Shown here: positions 8,247-17,766 of the stretch, one piece after another
Position numbering within the stretch: the first letter of the stretch is position 1
Layout: every line of letters starts with the position of its first letter
DNA from: Beijerinckiaceae bacterium
GTDB lineage: Bacteria > Pseudomonadota > Alphaproteobacteria > Rhizobiales > Beijerinckiaceae
Length of the DNA stretch: 64,000 bases
Assembly: GCA_009773635.1 (NCBI GenBank)
Contig: WSYC01000006.1
Coordinates: 148,715-212,714 of the forward strand
Direction: 5' to 3'
Translations under genes and position numbers: made by a program
The notes under the pieces: model-generated
Database searches by the model: none
The model's input: the letters and a program-made list of their open reading frames with translations, nothing else
Told to the model about the DNA's origin: nothing

Positions 8247-8974
8247 TGCGGATGGACGCAGAGCTTCAGGCGGGTCTTGATCGAGCAAAGAAAAGCCGCC
8301 GTACCGTCAAGAACGGTGCGGCGAGCAATGATCTTGTCCTGAGCGCTTATGCGGAGGGGAATGACGATGTTTTCCCGCGTATTCTCGATCTTTTTGTCAA
8401 GCCCGGGAGTGTCGTCGCGGATGTGACCTACGGGCAAGGTGTCTTCTGGCGGAATGTTCCTGAAGATAAATATACACTGCTGGCGAGCGATCTTTCCGGG
8501 GGGGTTGATTCACGTGCACTTCCCTATCGCGATGGCGAGATTGATTGCGTTGTTCTCGACCCGCCCTATATGCACACACCCGGCGGCAGTGCGCACAGCG
8601 TGCACCGACCATTCGAGGCCTATTACAAGAATAATGTCACGGGCAACCGAACGGCTTCGAAGTATCATGAAGCGGTGCTCGATCTTTATTTTGACGCCGG
8701 CAGGGAAGCGAGTCGCGTTCTCAGGCTGGGGGGTGTCTTTATCGTCAAATGTCAGGATGAGGTTTGCTCGAACAGGCAACGGTTGACCCATGTCGAACTT
8801 ATTAACGGGTTCGAAAAGATGGGTTTCAAGACCGAAGATCTGTTTGTTGTTATGCGGAACAACAAGCCGGGCGTCAGTCGTGTGATCAAACAGGTGCACG
8901 CCCGGAAAAACCATTCCTATTTCATTGTGCTCTGGAAGCCGAAATCGAAATCCCAAGTCTGGAAGCGATCATGA
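8246..8974 (+). CDS. Putative DNA adenine/cytosine-N4 methyltransferase (DPPY type)
   Basis: The 242-residue protein has an AdoMet-binding motif I in ADVTYGQGVFW (Asp59-x-Thr-Tyr-Gly-x-Gly), then LLASD (motif II) and the catalytic amino-methyltransferase motif LDPPY (DPPY at 105-108). Motif I precedes DPPY, so it is not of the beta order. A separate large target-recognition domain is lacking, so specificity must lie in the loop after DPPY (110-145) or the basic C-terminus. It overlaps the nuoF stop (TGATG) and the next gene by ATGA. Base use is unlike the nuo genes: 28 of 60 bases at 8761-8820 are G+C against 44 of 60 at 7981-8040 in nuoF. The paired nuclease-like gene suggests a type II restriction-modification role; an RNA target or orphan methylation are alternatives. 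Confidence 0.8.
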   Translation: MRMDAELQAGLDRAKKSRRTVKNGAASNDLVLSAYAEGNDDVFPRILDLFVKPGSVVADVTYGQGVFWRNVPEDKYTLLASDLSGGVDSRALPYRDGEIDCVVLDPPYMHTPGGSAHSVHRPFEAYYKNNVTGNRTASKYHEAVLDLYFDAGREASRVLRLGGVFIVKCQDEVCSNRQRLTHVELINGFEKMGFKTEDLFVVMRNNKPGVSRVIKQVHARKNHSYFIVLWKPKSKSQVWKRS

Positions 8975-9474
8975 ACCAGATCGATCCAGTTCAGCTCATG
9001 CTTGATGTCATCAAGGAGAATTCCCCCAATTCGGCCTGGGTTGGTTCTCCTCTTGAATCGTTCCGCAGTGTTGCCAATACCAATCGTGGCGATATAGGCG
9101 AAGAGTTTGTCGCTAGGTATTTGAAATTTTTGGAACTGGATGTTGTTAAAGCGCCCTCTCGCAATCGAGAATGGGATGTCGAGATTTTGGGGCAGAAGCT
9201 TGAGGTCAAGACTGCTTCACAAGACAGCAGCGGATATTTTCAATTCAATCACATCCGGTTGGATCGGAAATATGGATATTTGCTCTGTCTTGCAGTCCGT
9301 CCATCGGAGCTTTTGTTTGGTTTGTGGTCAAAGGGGGAAGTTGCGGAAGGCATTGCCGGCACCCTCGTCCGAATGGCTGAAGGACAAAGCATTACCTTCA
9401 AGTTGACCAAGAATCCTGTCCAGCTAGAACCGGTTCAGAATTTGGCGAATGCCTTGCGAAAGAGGCTTGGGTAA
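8971..9474 (+). CDS. Putative PD-(D/E)XK restriction endonuclease
   Basis: This is a 167-residue protein with the layout of a compact PD-(D/E)XK nuclease: a helix with GDIGEEFVARYL (Glu44/Glu45), a strand with EWDVEI (Asp69), then KLEVKTAS (Glu78-x-Lys80), followed by FNHIRLDRKYGYLLCLAV and LLFGLW as core strands. The start overlaps the methyltransferase stop by ATGA. Both genes share low GC content (28 of 60 at 9181-9240), so they probably arrived together. No HNH or GIY-YIG motif is present. The call rests on motif reading; a non-specific or inactive nuclease-fold protein is possible, but the pairing with a DPPY methyltransferase favours a type II restriction enzyme. Confidence 0.72.
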   Translation: MNQIDPVQLMLDVIKENSPNSAWVGSPLESFRSVANTNRGDIGEEFVARYLKFLELDVVKAPSRNREWDVEILGQKLEVKTASQDSSGYFQFNHIRLDRKYGYLLCLAVRPSELLFGLWSKGEVAEGIAGTLVRMAEGQSITFKLTKNPVQLEPVQNLANALRKRLG

Positions 9475-9475
9475 C

Positions 9476-9952
9476 ATGATCAGACTCCTCATTTTGGCTG
9501 CCCTTTCGGCTGTAACGGTTGCCGGCTGTTCCTCGACCCCGAGCGCCCCGCCGCCGGTCGCGACGCCCGCGCCGCGGGTGGGCACGGCGCTGACAATGGC
9601 AATCAATGCGCCGGTGCTCACCGTGCGGGAAACCATTGTTACCCGGGCGCGCCAGCGCGGCACAGCGGCGAAGCTCGCCGATGCGCGCTCGGTGGTGTTG
9701 GAGCGGTCGCTGGCAGATACGCCGGCTGCGCTGGCCGAACAGTGCGGCGCGCACAAGCCGGGGCGGATCGTGCGGATCGTGCTCTCGACCATCGCGCGTG
9801 GCGCAAGAACTGAAGTCTCGGAGCGCCGCTTCATCGTGGATACCGATGGCGGCAACTGTCCGGTGACGCTGACGGATGTGGAAGCGGCCGATGGAACACG
9901 ATCCCTGGCCGACCTCAAGGCGCAAGCCGAGAGCCAGGGCATTCAGCGATAA
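9476..9952 (+). CDS. Small putative lipoprotein
   Basis: The 158-residue product starts MIRLLILAALSAVTVAGCSS; the VAGC lipobox puts the lipidated cysteine at residue 18, followed by a Pro/Ala/Ser-rich linker (PSAPPPVATPAPRV). The mature domain of about 120 residues has LTVRETIVTRARQRG and AGLVERSL-like elements (SVVLERSLADTPAALAEQCG) and looks alpha/beta. I do not recognise the family. The start at 9476 is chosen over an upstream one because it gives a canonical lipoprotein signal and follows the nuclease stop by one base. GC content returns to the local norm here, so it is not part of the low-GC cargo and may be an older member of the operon. Confidence 0.7.
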   Translation: MIRLLILAALSAVTVAGCSSTPSAPPPVATPAPRVGTALTMAINAPVLTVRETIVTRARQRGTAAKLADARSVVLERSLADTPAALAEQCGAHKPGRIVRIVLSTIARGARTEVSERRFIVDTDGGNCPVTLTDVEAADGTRSLADLKAQAESQGIQR

Positions 9953-9965
9953 GGCGGCGAAGGGT

Positions 9966-10718
9966 ATGTCATTGAACCTTGCGGTGTTGGCGGAAGAATG
10001 GGGAAGGGGAACGCTGCGCGATCCTCTCCAGCATTTCCGCGCGCGCACGCGGCGGCACTGTCCGTGCTGCGGGTTCGACGGCCATTTCGTGTCCTCCGGC
10101 TGGAACGGGCAGGAGGCGTTCCGCTGCCCGAACTGTTCGTCGCGTCCGCGCGACCGGCAGATCGCACTGATCATCGAGCGCAGGAAGATCGACCTCATGA
10201 AGGCGCGCGTCCTGCATTTCGCGCCGGAATGGCCGTTGTTCCGCAAGCTCAAGGACAATCCGGGCTATGTCGGCGGCGACATCATCCAGCGTCGCAACGC
10301 GAATGCCGTGGTGGACATCACGAAAATCCAGTTCGAGGACGCGAGCTTCGATTACCTTGTGTGCAACCACGTGCTCGAGCATGTGCCGGATGACGCAACC
10401 GCGATCGCCGAGTGCTATCGGGTGATGAAGCCGGGCGGGCTCGGCTTCTTCTCCGTGCCGATCTCGGGCGCGGCGGAGACATGGAATCCGCCGGCGGATA
10501 TGCCAAAGGACGAGATCGAACGCCGTTGCGGCTGGGATCATGTCCGGCTTTATGGGCGGGACTTTGGCGTGATTCTCGCGCGGGCCGGCTTCGCGGTGAC
10601 GGAAGTCACCTTCGATGCGGCTGACAGGGAGGCCTACAGCCTCCTTGATGAAACGATGTATGTGGCAACGAAGGGCGGTCGGGACTTCAACTGGCCCGAT
10701 CGCGGAGCGGTAGCATGA
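9966..10718 (+). CDS. SAM-dependent methyltransferase with N-terminal zinc ribbon
   Basis: The 250-residue protein has an N-terminal zinc-ribbon-like pair CPCCG and CPNCSS (about 33-62), followed by a class I methyltransferase domain of the type 11 group: RVLHFAPEWPL (motif I region), DITKIQFEDASFDYLVCNHVLEHVPDD (motifs II-IV, with the typical EHVPD) and RVMKPGGLGFFSVP. The second acidic motif and HVLEHV are strong; the classical GxGxG is replaced by HFAPE, as in a subgroup acting on surface sugars or small molecules. It overlaps nuoG by ATGA. The substrate cannot be told. The context in the nuo operon may be only regulatory. Confidence 0.8.
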   Translation: MSLNLAVLAEEWGRGTLRDPLQHFRARTRRHCPCCGFDGHFVSSGWNGQEAFRCPNCSSRPRDRQIALIIERRKIDLMKARVLHFAPEWPLFRKLKDNPGYVGGDIIQRRNANAVVDITKIQFEDASFDYLVCNHVLEHVPDDATAIAECYRVMKPGGLGFFSVPISGAAETWNPPADMPKDEIERRCGWDHVRLYGRDFGVILARAGFAVTEVTFDAADREAYSLLDETMYVATKGGRDFNWPDRGAVA

Positions 10719-12778
10719 CCAAAATCCTCGTCGATGATGTCGAAGTCGATGTCCCCCCGCACTTCACGCTGCTGCAGGCGGCCGAAGCGGCCGGGGCGGA
10801 AGTGCCGCGCTTCTGCTTCCACGAGCGGCTGTCGATCGCCGGCAATTGCCGCATGTGCCTCGTCGAGGTGAAGGGCGGGCCACCCAAGCCACAGGCGAGC
10901 TGCGCGATGAACGTGCGCGACGTGCGCGGCGGGCCGGATGGTTCGCTGCCGCAGATTTTCACGAAATCGCCGATGGTCAAGAAGGCGCGCGAAGGGGTGA
11001 TGGAGTTCCTGCTCATCAACCACCCGCTCGATTGCCCGATCTGCGATCAGGGCGGCGAATGCGACCTGCAGGATCAGGCGATGGCCTATGGCAAGGATGC
11101 CACGCGCTATTCGGAATCGAAGCGCGCCGTTGAGGACAAGTACATCGGCCCGCTGGTGAAAACCGTGATGACGCGCTGCATCCACTGCACGCGCTGCGTC
11201 CGCTTCACGACCGAGGTTGCGGGCATCACCGAGCTTGGCCTGCTCGGCCGCGGCGAGGATGCCGAAATCACCACCTATCTCGAGAAGGCGATGACCTCCG
11301 AGATGCAGGGCAACGTGATCGATCTCTGCCCGGTCGGCGCGCTGACCTCGCGCCCCTACGAGTTCAACGCCCGTCCGTGGGAGTTGCAGAAGACCGAGAG
11401 CGTCGACGTGATGGATGCGATCGGCTCCGCGATCCGCGTCGATACGCGTGGACGTGAGGTGATGCGCGTCATGCCGCGCCTCAACGAGGCCGTGAACGAG
11501 GAGTGGATCTCCGACAAGACCCGCTTCATCTGGGATGGCCTGAAAACACAGCGGCTTGACCGGCCGTATGTCCGCGAGAACGGCAAGCTGCGCCCCGCGA
11601 CATGGGCAGAGGCGTTTGCCGCCATCGCCGCGAAGGTGAAGGCCGCGAAGCCGGAGCGCATCGGTGCGCTCGCCGGCCAGCTCGCCGGTGTCGAGGAGAT
11701 GTTCGCGCTCAAGGGCCTGATGGCTGCGCTGGGCTCGGGCAACATCGATGCGCGTTATCCCGGCTCGCCCCTGCATCCGGCCAACGGGCGCGCGAGCTAC
11801 CTGTTCAATTCCACGATTGCCGGCATTGAAGAAGCCGATGCCATCCTGCTGATCGGTACCAATCCGCGTAAAGAGGCAGCGGTGCTGAATTCGCGCATCC
11901 GCAAGCGCTATCTCAAGGGCAAGGTGCTGATCGGCGTGATCGGCGAACAGGCGGATCTGAGCTATCCCTACACTTATCTCGGTGCCGGGCCGGAAAGCCT
12001 TCAGGCGCTGGTCGATCATGCGCCAGCGAAAGCCGAAAAGCCGATGTTCATCATCGGGCAGGGGGCGTTAAACCGGCCGGATGGCGCGGCGATCCTTGCA
12101 ATGGCGGCGAAGGCCGCTGCCGCGATCGGCGTCGTCAAGGACGGCTGGAACGGCTTCAACATCCTCCACGCCGAAGCGGGCCTTATTGGTGCGCTCGATC
12201 TAGGCTTTGTGCCTGCTGAAGGTAGCCTCGACACGGCTGCGATGCTGGCGCCGGGCGCGCTGGACGTGCTCTTCAACCTTGGCGCGGACGAGATCGATGT
12301 GCCGGAAGGTGCCTTCGTGGTCTATCAGGGCACGCATGGCGACCGGGGTGCGCATCGGGCGGATGTCATCCTGCCGGGCGCGGCCTACACCGAAAAATCC
12401 GTGACCTACGTCAACACCGAAGGCCGCGTGCAGATGACCAACCGTGCGGGCTTCCCGCCGGGCGATGCCCGCGAGGATTGGGCCGTTCTGCGCGCGCTCT
12501 CCGAAGCGCTCGGTAAAAAGCTGCCTTATGACAGCCTCGCCCAGCTCCGGGCCGCGCTTTACGCCGCGCATCCGCATTTTGCCGCCCTCGACCAGATCGC
12601 GGCGGGCGCAGCAAAGGACATCGAGAAGCTCGCCAAGCTGAAAGGCAAAGCGGGCAAGGCGCCGTTGATCAGCCCGGTGAAGGCCTTCCACCTCACCAAC
12701 CCGATCGCGCGGGCTTCGAAGATCATGGCGGAATGTGCGGCGCTCGCTGCCGGTTCCGCCAAGGTCGCGGCAGAGTAA
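10715..12778 (+). CDS. nuoG: NADH-quinone oxidoreductase subunit G
   Basis: NuoG (the 75 kDa homologue) carries three or more iron-sulfur clusters of the electron wire. In the 687-residue protein the N-terminal ferredoxin domain has [2Fe-2S] ligands Cys34, Cys45, Cys48 and Cys63. The N5 site is His103, Cys107, Cys110 and Cys116 ([14 protein letters not shown]). The N4 site is Cys155, Cys158, Cys161 and Cys205 (CIHCTRC and DLCPVGAL). The rest is the molybdopterin-oxidoreductase-like domain, which no longer binds a cofactor. The extra N7 cluster motif of enterobacterial NuoG is not seen. The start overlaps the methyltransferase stop by ATGA. Confidence 0.98.
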   Translation: MTKILVDDVEVDVPPHFTLLQAAEAAGAEVPRFCFHERLSIAGNCRMCLVEVKGGPPKPQASCAMNVRDVRGGPDGSLPQIFTKSPMVKKAREGVMEFLLINHPLDCPICDQGGECDLQDQAMAYGKDATRYSESKRAVEDKYIGPLVKTVMTRCIHCTRCVRFTTEVAGITELGLLGRGEDAEITTYLEKAMTSEMQGNVIDLCPVGALTSRPYEFNARPWELQKTESVDVMDAIGSAIRVDTRGREVMRVMPRLNEAVNEEWISDKTRFIWDGLKTQRLDRPYVRENGKLRPATWAEAFAAIAAKVKAAKPERIGALAGQLAGVEEMFALKGLMAALGSGNIDARYPGSPLHPANGRASYLFNSTIAGIEEADAILLIGTNPRKEAAVLNSRIRKRYLKGKVLIGVIGEQADLSYPYTYLGAGPESLQALVDHAPAKAEKPMFIIGQGALNRPDGAAILAMAAKAAAAIGVVKDGWNGFNILHAEAGLIGALDLGFVPAEGSLDTAAMLAPGALDVLFNLGADEIDVPEGAFVVYQGTHGDRGAHRADVILPGAAYTEKSVTYVNTEGRVQMTNRAGFPPGDAREDWAVLRALSEALGKKLPYDSLAQLRAALYAAHPHFAALDQIAAGAAKDIEKLAKLKGKAGKAPLISPVKAFHLTNPIARASKIMAECAALAAGSAKVAAE

Positions 12779-12789
12779 GGAGCGGTAAC

Positions 12790-13962
12790 ATGGTCGACAT
12801 CACGCCCTCTGCCCCGAAAAAGAAAACCAGCTGGCTGCCGCTGATCCTCGGCGGCATCGCACTCGTCGCTCTCATCGTTGCGGCCTATGTCGCCGTTGTG
12901 GTGCTGCGCTATCTCTGGGTCGAGACGACCTGGTTCATCCCGGCGCTGATCATCGTCGTGAAGAGCCTCGCGCTGCTCGTGGCGCTGCTGGTCCTCATCG
13001 CGTTCTTCCTCTTGGCGGACCGCAAAATCTGGGCGGCGGTGCAACTGCGGCGTGGCCCGAACGTGGTTGGCCCCTTCGGCCTGTTGCAAAGCTTCGCGGA
13101 CCTCCTGAAATTCGTGTTGAAGGAGCCGGTCATTCCGGCCGGCGCGGACAAGGTGTTGTTCCTGCTCGCACCGTTCCTGACCTGCATGCTCGCGCTCGCG
13201 GCCTGGGCGGTGGTGCCGGTGGCGGAAGGTTGGGCGATCGCCGATATCAACGTCGGCGTGCTCTATATCTTCGCGATTTCGTCGCTCGGTGTTTACGGCG
13301 TCATTATCGGCGGCTGGGCCTCGAACTCGAAATATCCGTTCCTCGGCGCGCTGCGCTCAGCGGCGCAGATGGTTTCGTATGAAGTCTCGATCGGTTTTGT
13401 CATCATCACCGTGCTGATGGTGGTCGGCTCGCTCAACCTCACCGATATCGTTCAGGCGCAGGACAAGGGCGGCCTTGCGGCGGCGCTGGGGATGCCGTGG
13501 TTCACGATGCTGAACTGGTTCTTCATCCCGCTGTTCCCGATGTTCGTGATTTTCTTCATCTCGGCGCTGGCGGAAACCAACCGCCCGCCGTTCGACCTGC
13601 CGGAAGCCGAGTCGGAACTCGTCGCGGGCTTCATGTCGGAATACGGCTCGACGCCGTATCTCCTGTTCATGCTTGGCGAATACGTCGCGATCATGACGAT
13701 GTGCGCGTTGACCGTGATCCTCTTCCTTGGAGGCTGGACGCCGCCACTCAGCATCCCGCCGTTCACCTGGATCCCCGGCGTGGTCTGGTTCATCGGCAAG
13801 GTCAGCTTCGTGTTCTTCATGTTCGCGATGGTGAAGGCGATGGTGCCGCGCTACCGCTACGACCAGCTCATGCGTCTTGGGTGGAAGGTTTTCCTGCCGC
13901 TCAGCCTTGCGGCGGTGGTGATTGTTGCGGGGGTGCTCCAGCTCACCGGCTGGTACAGGTAG
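12790..13962 (+). CDS. nuoH: NADH-quinone oxidoreductase subunit H, with extra N-terminal helix
   Basis: NuoH (the ND1 homologue) is the membrane subunit that receives the quinone and links the arms. Conserved parts are present: [21 protein letters not shown] (RRGPN at 87-91) and [20 protein letters not shown] with the following EYGS. The product is 390 residues. Compared with the bacterial norm it has about 40 added residues at the start, including a Lys-rich patch and an additional hydrophobic helix (about 15-40) before the usual first helix (49-75). The start at 12790 follows AGGAGCGG, and no later ATG with a ribosome site fits, so the extension appears real. Confidence 0.96.
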   Translation: MVDITPSAPKKKTSWLPLILGGIALVALIVAAYVAVVVLRYLWVETTWFIPALIIVVKSLALLVALLVLIAFFLLADRKIWAAVQLRRGPNVVGPFGLLQSFADLLKFVLKEPVIPAGADKVLFLLAPFLTCMLALAAWAVVPVAEGWAIADINVGVLYIFAISSLGVYGVIIGGWASNSKYPFLGALRSAAQMVSYEVSIGFVIITVLMVVGSLNLTDIVQAQDKGGLAAALGMPWFTMLNWFFIPLFPMFVIFFISALAETNRPPFDLPEAESELVAGFMSEYGSTPYLLFMLGEYVAIMTMCALTVILFLGGWTPPLSIPPFTWIPGVVWFIGKVSFVFFMFAMVKAMVPRYRYDQLMRLGWKVFLPLSLAAVVIVAGVLQLTGWYR

Positions 13963-13971
13963 GAGCGTGCG

Positions 13972-14187
13972 ATGATGATGCTGGGTGCCGTTATCGGCGG
14001 GTTGGTCGGGCTGGCGTTCGCGCTGCTTCAGGTGAAGCTGCTGCGGATCTATGCCCGTGGCAAGTCCGAGGAAGTGGCGCAGCGCGCCTATGATGCCGTG
14101 GACCAGCTGAAGCTCACCAGCTTCTTTGGTCTGCCCCTGATTTTTGCGGTGATTGGCACGATGCTCGCCAATCACTGGTATCCATAA
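13972..14187 (+). CDS. Small membrane protein between nuoH and nuoI
   Basis: I do not recognise this 71-residue protein. It has a hydrophobic N-terminal helix (about 3-27), a charged cytoplasmic-looking middle ([23 protein letters not shown]), and a second helix (about 50-66) ending in NHWYP. It has a good start spacing, GGAGCG before ATG, and sits nine bases after nuoH and thirteen before nuoI. GC content is like that of the nuo genes, so this is a resident rather than a recent arrival. A role as an accessory or assembly factor of complex I is possible but only inferred from position. Confidence 0.75.
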   Translation: MMMLGAVIGGLVGLAFALLQVKLLRIYARGKSEEVAQRAYDAVDQLKLTSFFGLPLIFAVIGTMLANHWYP

Positions 14188-14200
14188 GAGGAGCGCGGGA

Positions 14201-14689
14201 ATGTCACTCGCTCAGGCCGCCAAGGGCCTTCTCCTGAAGGAATTCGTCTCGGCTTTCTTTTTGACGATGCGCTATTTCTTCAAGCCGAAGCCGACGCTGA
14301 ACTACCCGTTCGAGAAGGGGCGCACCAGCCCGCGCTTCCGGGGCGAGCACGCCTTACGTCGCTATCCGAACGGCGAGGAACGCTGCATCGCCTGCAAATT
14401 GTGCGAGGCGATCTGCCCGGCGCAGGCGATCACCATCGAGGCCGGTCCGCGTCGCAATGACGGCACGCGCCGCACGACCCGTTATGACATTGACATGACC
14501 AAGTGCATCTACTGCGGCTTCTGTCAGGAAGCCTGCCCGGTCGATGCCATTGTCGAGGGGCCGAATTTCGAATTCGCGACCGAAACGCGCGAGGAGCTGT
14601 TCTACAACAAGGACAAGCTGCTCGCGAACGGGGCGCGCTGGGAACGTGAAATCGCGCGCAATATCGCGATGGACGCGCCGTATCGCTGA
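14201..14689 (+). CDS. nuoI: NADH-quinone oxidoreductase subunit I
   Basis: NuoI (the TYKY homologue) is an 8Fe ferredoxin-like subunit with clusters N6a and N6b, bridging NuoG and NuoB. The 162-residue protein has two perfect CxxCxxCxxxC motifs: Cys62, 65, 68 and 72 ([11 protein letters not shown]) and Cys102, 105, 108 and 112 ([11 protein letters not shown]). The N-terminal amphipathic helix ([15 protein letters not shown]) that touches the membrane is present. The start at 14201 follows GAGGAGCGCGGG. Confidence 0.98.
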   Translation: MSLAQAAKGLLLKEFVSAFFLTMRYFFKPKPTLNYPFEKGRTSPRFRGEHALRRYPNGEERCIACKLCEAICPAQAITIEAGPRRNDGTRRTTRYDIDMTKCIYCGFCQEACPVDAIVEGPNFEFATETREELFYNKDKLLANGARWEREIARNIAMDAPYR

Positions 14690-14699
14690 GGGGAAAGCC

Positions 14700-15359
14700 A
14701 TGAACGTCGTTACCCTCTTCTTCTACCTGTTCTCGGGCATCCTCATCGCCTCGGCGGTGATGGTCGTGTCGTCGCGCAATCCGGTGCACGCCGTGCTGTT
14801 CCTCATCCTCGCGTTCGTGAACGCGGCGGGGCTCTTCCTGCTGATGGGGGCGGAATTCCTCGCGATGATCCTCGTCGTCGTTTACGTCGGCGCGGTCGCG
14901 GTGCTGTTCCTCTTCGTCGTGATGATGCTCGACGTCGATTTCTCGGAACTCCGGCAGGGCTTCCTGCAATACCTGCCGATCGGGGCGGTGATTTCGGCGA
15001 TCTTCTTTCTCGAACTCGCGCTGGTCGTCGGCACCTGGCAGCTCGCGCCCGAGGCGCTGGTGATGAAAAAGGCGGCCGCCGCCGCGCCGGTGGATGCGAT
15101 GAACGCCCGTGCGCTGGGTCGGGTGCTCTACACGGAATACGTCTACTTCTTCCAGGCGGCGGGCTTGATCCTGCTGGTGGCGATGATCGGGGCGATCGTG
15201 CTCACCTTGCGCGAGCGCGTCGGAGTCAAGCGGCAGGATGTGATGGTGCAGAATGCGCGCGGCAAGGCGAGCGCCATGGCGGTGGTCTCGGTTCAGCCGG
15301 GGCAGGGTGTTTCGGGTGCCGGCGTTCAGCGCGCCGACGCCGCGAAACTGGAGGGTTGA
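14700..15359 (+). CDS. nuoJ: NADH-quinone oxidoreductase subunit J
   Basis: NuoJ (the ND6 homologue) is a membrane subunit with five helices next to the quinone channel. The 219-residue protein has the family core RNPVHAVLFLILAFVNAAGL and LLMGAEFLAMILVVVYVGAVAVLFLF, which holds the pi-bulge helix 3, then a long loop and the last helix (IGAIVLTLR) followed by an extended polar tail of about 45 residues. The start at 14700 follows GGGGAAAGCC. It is four bases from nuoK. Confidence 0.97.
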   Translation: MNVVTLFFYLFSGILIASAVMVVSSRNPVHAVLFLILAFVNAAGLFLLMGAEFLAMILVVVYVGAVAVLFLFVVMMLDVDFSELRQGFLQYLPIGAVISAIFFLELALVVGTWQLAPEALVMKKAAAAAPVDAMNARALGRVLYTEYVYFFQAAGLILLVAMIGAIVLTLRERVGVKRQDVMVQNARGKASAMAVVSVQPGQGVSGAGVQRADAAKLEG

Positions 15360-15362
15360 GCG

Positions 15363-15671
15363 ATGACAATCGGGCTTTCACATTACCTCGTCGTGGCGGC
15401 GATGCTGTTCACGCTCGGTGCCTTCGGCATTTTCGTGAACCGCAAGAATGTCATCGTCATCCTGATGTCGATCGAGCTGATCCTGCTCAGCGTCAACATC
15501 AATCTCGTCGCGTTCTCGACCCATCTCGGCGATCTCACCGGGCAAGTGTTCGCGCTCTTCGTGCTGACGGTTGCAGCGGCCGAGGCGGCGATCGGGCTGG
15601 CGATCCTCGTCGTCTATTTCAGAAACCGCGGTTCTATCGCGGTTGAAGACATCAACGTGATGAAGGGCTGA
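15363..15671 (+). CDS. nuoK: NADH-quinone oxidoreductase subunit K
   Basis: NuoK (the ND4L homologue) is a three-helix membrane subunit with the buried acidic residues used in proton transfer. The 102-residue product has the conserved helix 2 [19 protein letters not shown], which contains the key Glu, and helix 3 [20 protein letters not shown] with the second conserved Glu. The length is exactly typical. It starts three bases after the nuoJ stop and ends eight before nuoL. Confidence 0.98.
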   Translation: MTIGLSHYLVVAAMLFTLGAFGIFVNRKNVIVILMSIELILLSVNINLVAFSTHLGDLTGQVFALFVLTVAAAEAAIGLAILVVYFRNRGSIAVEDINVMKG

Positions 15672-15678
15672 GGGCACA

Positions 15679-17766
15679 ATGGCTCAGGCAATCGTTTTTC
15701 TGCCGCTGCTCGGCTTCATCCTTGCGGGTATCGCGAGCCTGCTCGCGCATCGCGCGGCCTCAGCGAAGGACGTGCTGGCCTTCGGCAATGCCGACCATTC
15801 GGCGCAGGCCGGGCACGCAGCCCATGCACATGATGACCATGGCCATGATGACCATCACGCCCCCGAGGTCTCGCCGCATTCCGAAGGCGTTTCGCGCTTC
15901 GCCGAGGTGATAACGACCGGCTTTCTCGCGGTTTCCTGCGTGCTGGCGTGGACGATGTTTTTCCAGATCGCCGTTGGCGGCGCTGCCCCCGTGCGCGTGC
16001 TGGTCGCGGACTGGATCCATGTCGGTGGCTTCGTCGCCGATTGGGCCTTGCGCATCGATACGCTGACGGCGGTGATGCTGGTGGTGGTGACCTCGGTCTC
16101 GATGCTCGTGCACCTCTATTCCGTCGGCTACATGCACGAAGACGCAGGCAGGCCGCGCTTCATGGCGTATCTGTCGCTCTTCACCTTCGCGATGCTGATG
16201 CTGGTGACCTCGGACAACCTCGTCCAGATGTTCTTCGGCTGGGAAGGCGTGGGCCTCGCTTCGTATCTGCTGATCGGGTTCTGGTACAAGAAGAAGTCCG
16301 CCAATGATGCCGCGATGAAGGCGTTTATCGTCAACCGCGTCGGCGATTTCGGCTTTGCGCTCGGCATTTTCCTCGTGTTCTGGGTGTTCGGCGCGGTCGC
16401 CTATGACCCGATCTTTGCGGGCGTTGCCGGCAAGGCCAAGGAGAGCGTAATCTTCCTTGGTTACAAGGTGCCGATGATCGAGCTTGCCGCATGCCTCCTG
16501 TTCATGGGTGCGATGGGCAAATCCGCGCAGTTCCTGCTCCACACCTGGCTCCCCGATGCGATGGAAGGCCCGACCCCGGTTTCCGCCCTCATCCACGCCG
16601 CGACGATGGTGACGGCCGGTGTCTTCATGGTCGCGCGGCTGTCGCCGATCTTTGAATATGCGCCGTTCGCGCAGAGCGTGGTGCTGATCGTCGGCGCGAC
16701 GACGGCGTTCTTCGCCGCGACCGTCGGCCTCGTGCAGAACGACATCAAGCGCGTGATCGCCTATTCGACCTGCTCGCAGCTCGGCTACATGTTCGTCGCG
16801 CTCGGTACCGGTGTTTACGGCGCGGGCATCTACCACCTCTTCACGCATGCCTTCTTCAAGGCGTTGCTGTTTCTGGGGGCCGGCTCTGTCATCCACGCGA
16901 TGCACCACGAGCAGGACATCCGCAAGATGGGCGGGCTTGCCAAGAAGATCCCGTTCACGGCGGCGATGATGGGCATCGGCACGATCGCGCTGACCGGGTT
17001 TCCGTTCACGGCGGGCTTCTATTCCAAGGATGCGATCATCGAGGCGGCTTACGTCGCCCACCAGCCGGGGCATGTCTATGCCTTCATCTGCGTGGTGCTC
17101 GCGGCCTTCATGACCTCGTTCTACTCGTGGCGCCTCTATTTCCTGACCTTCATGGGTGAGACTCGCGCCGACAAGCACACCTACGACCACGCGCACGAAA
17201 GCCCGCTGGTGATGCTGATCCCGCTCGGCGTGCTGGCGGCTGGCGCGATCCTTGCCGGTTTCCCGTTTGTCGAGAAGTTCATCGGCCATGACTACGAGAG
17301 CTTCTGGAAGGGCGCGATTTTCATGGGCGCGGACAACCATACGCTCCATGACATGCACGACCATTCCAAGCTGCCCTCATGGGTGCCGTGGACGCCGTTC
17401 GTGATGATGCTTGCCGGCTTCGTGCTCGCGTATTGCTTCTATCTGAAGTGGCCGGAGTTGCCGAAGGGTCTCGCGGAGCGTCACCCGGCGCTCTACCGGT
17501 TCCTGCTGAACAAGTGGTATTTCGACGAACTCTATGACCTGATCTTCGTGCGCCCGGCGCGCTGCCTCGGCACCTTCCTGTGGAAGAAGGGCGACGGCAT
17601 GGTCATCGACGGCTTCGGCCCGGATGGTGTTTCGGCGCTGGTGCTCAAGATCACCGGACGTGCGGTGAAGCTGCAGACCGGCTTTGTCTATCACTATGCC
17701 TTCGCCATGCTGCTCGGCGTCGCGGGCTTCGTCACCTGGTATCTGTTCTCGGGGGGAGCGCACTGA
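15679..17766 (+). CDS. nuoL: NADH-quinone oxidoreductase subunit L, with His-rich loop
   Basis: NuoL (the ND5 homologue) is the distal antiporter-like proton pump with the long lateral helix. The 695-residue protein has the expected helices and motifs: [19 protein letters not shown] (conserved Glu), [20 protein letters not shown] (conserved Lys-region and [13 protein letters not shown]), [12 protein letters not shown], and the C-terminal amphipathic helix region. Between helices 1 and 2, residues 40-67 hold nine histidines ([19 protein letters not shown]). I recall comparable His-rich loops in some rhizobial NuoL proteins. The loop would face the periplasm or membrane edge and could bind metal ions. 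The stop overlaps the nuoM start (TGATG). Confidence 0.97.
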   Translation: MAQAIVFLPLLGFILAGIASLLAHRAASAKDVLAFGNADHSAQAGHAAHAHDDHGHDDHHAPEVSPHSEGVSRFAEVITTGFLAVSCVLAWTMFFQIAVGGAAPVRVLVADWIHVGGFVADWALRIDTLTAVMLVVVTSVSMLVHLYSVGYMHEDAGRPRFMAYLSLFTFAMLMLVTSDNLVQMFFGWEGVGLASYLLIGFWYKKKSANDAAMKAFIVNRVGDFGFALGIFLVFWVFGAVAYDPIFAGVAGKAKESVIFLGYKVPMIELAACLLFMGAMGKSAQFLLHTWLPDAMEGPTPVSALIHAATMVTAGVFMVARLSPIFEYAPFAQSVVLIVGATTAFFAATVGLVQNDIKRVIAYSTCSQLGYMFVALGTGVYGAGIYHLFTHAFFKALLFLGAGSVIHAMHHEQDIRKMGGLAKKIPFTAAMMGIGTIALTGFPFTAGFYSKDAIIEAAYVAHQPGHVYAFICVVLAAFMTSFYSWRLYFLTFMGETRADKHTYDHAHESPLVMLIPLGVLAAGAILAGFPFVEKFIGHDYESFWKGAIFMGADNHTLHDMHDHSKLPSWVPWTPFVMMLAGFVLAYCFYLKWPELPKGLAERHPALYRFLLNKWYFDELYDLIFVRPARCLGTFLWKKGDGMVIDGFGPDGVSALVLKITGRAVKLQTGFVYHYAFAMLLGVAGFVTWYLFSGGAH

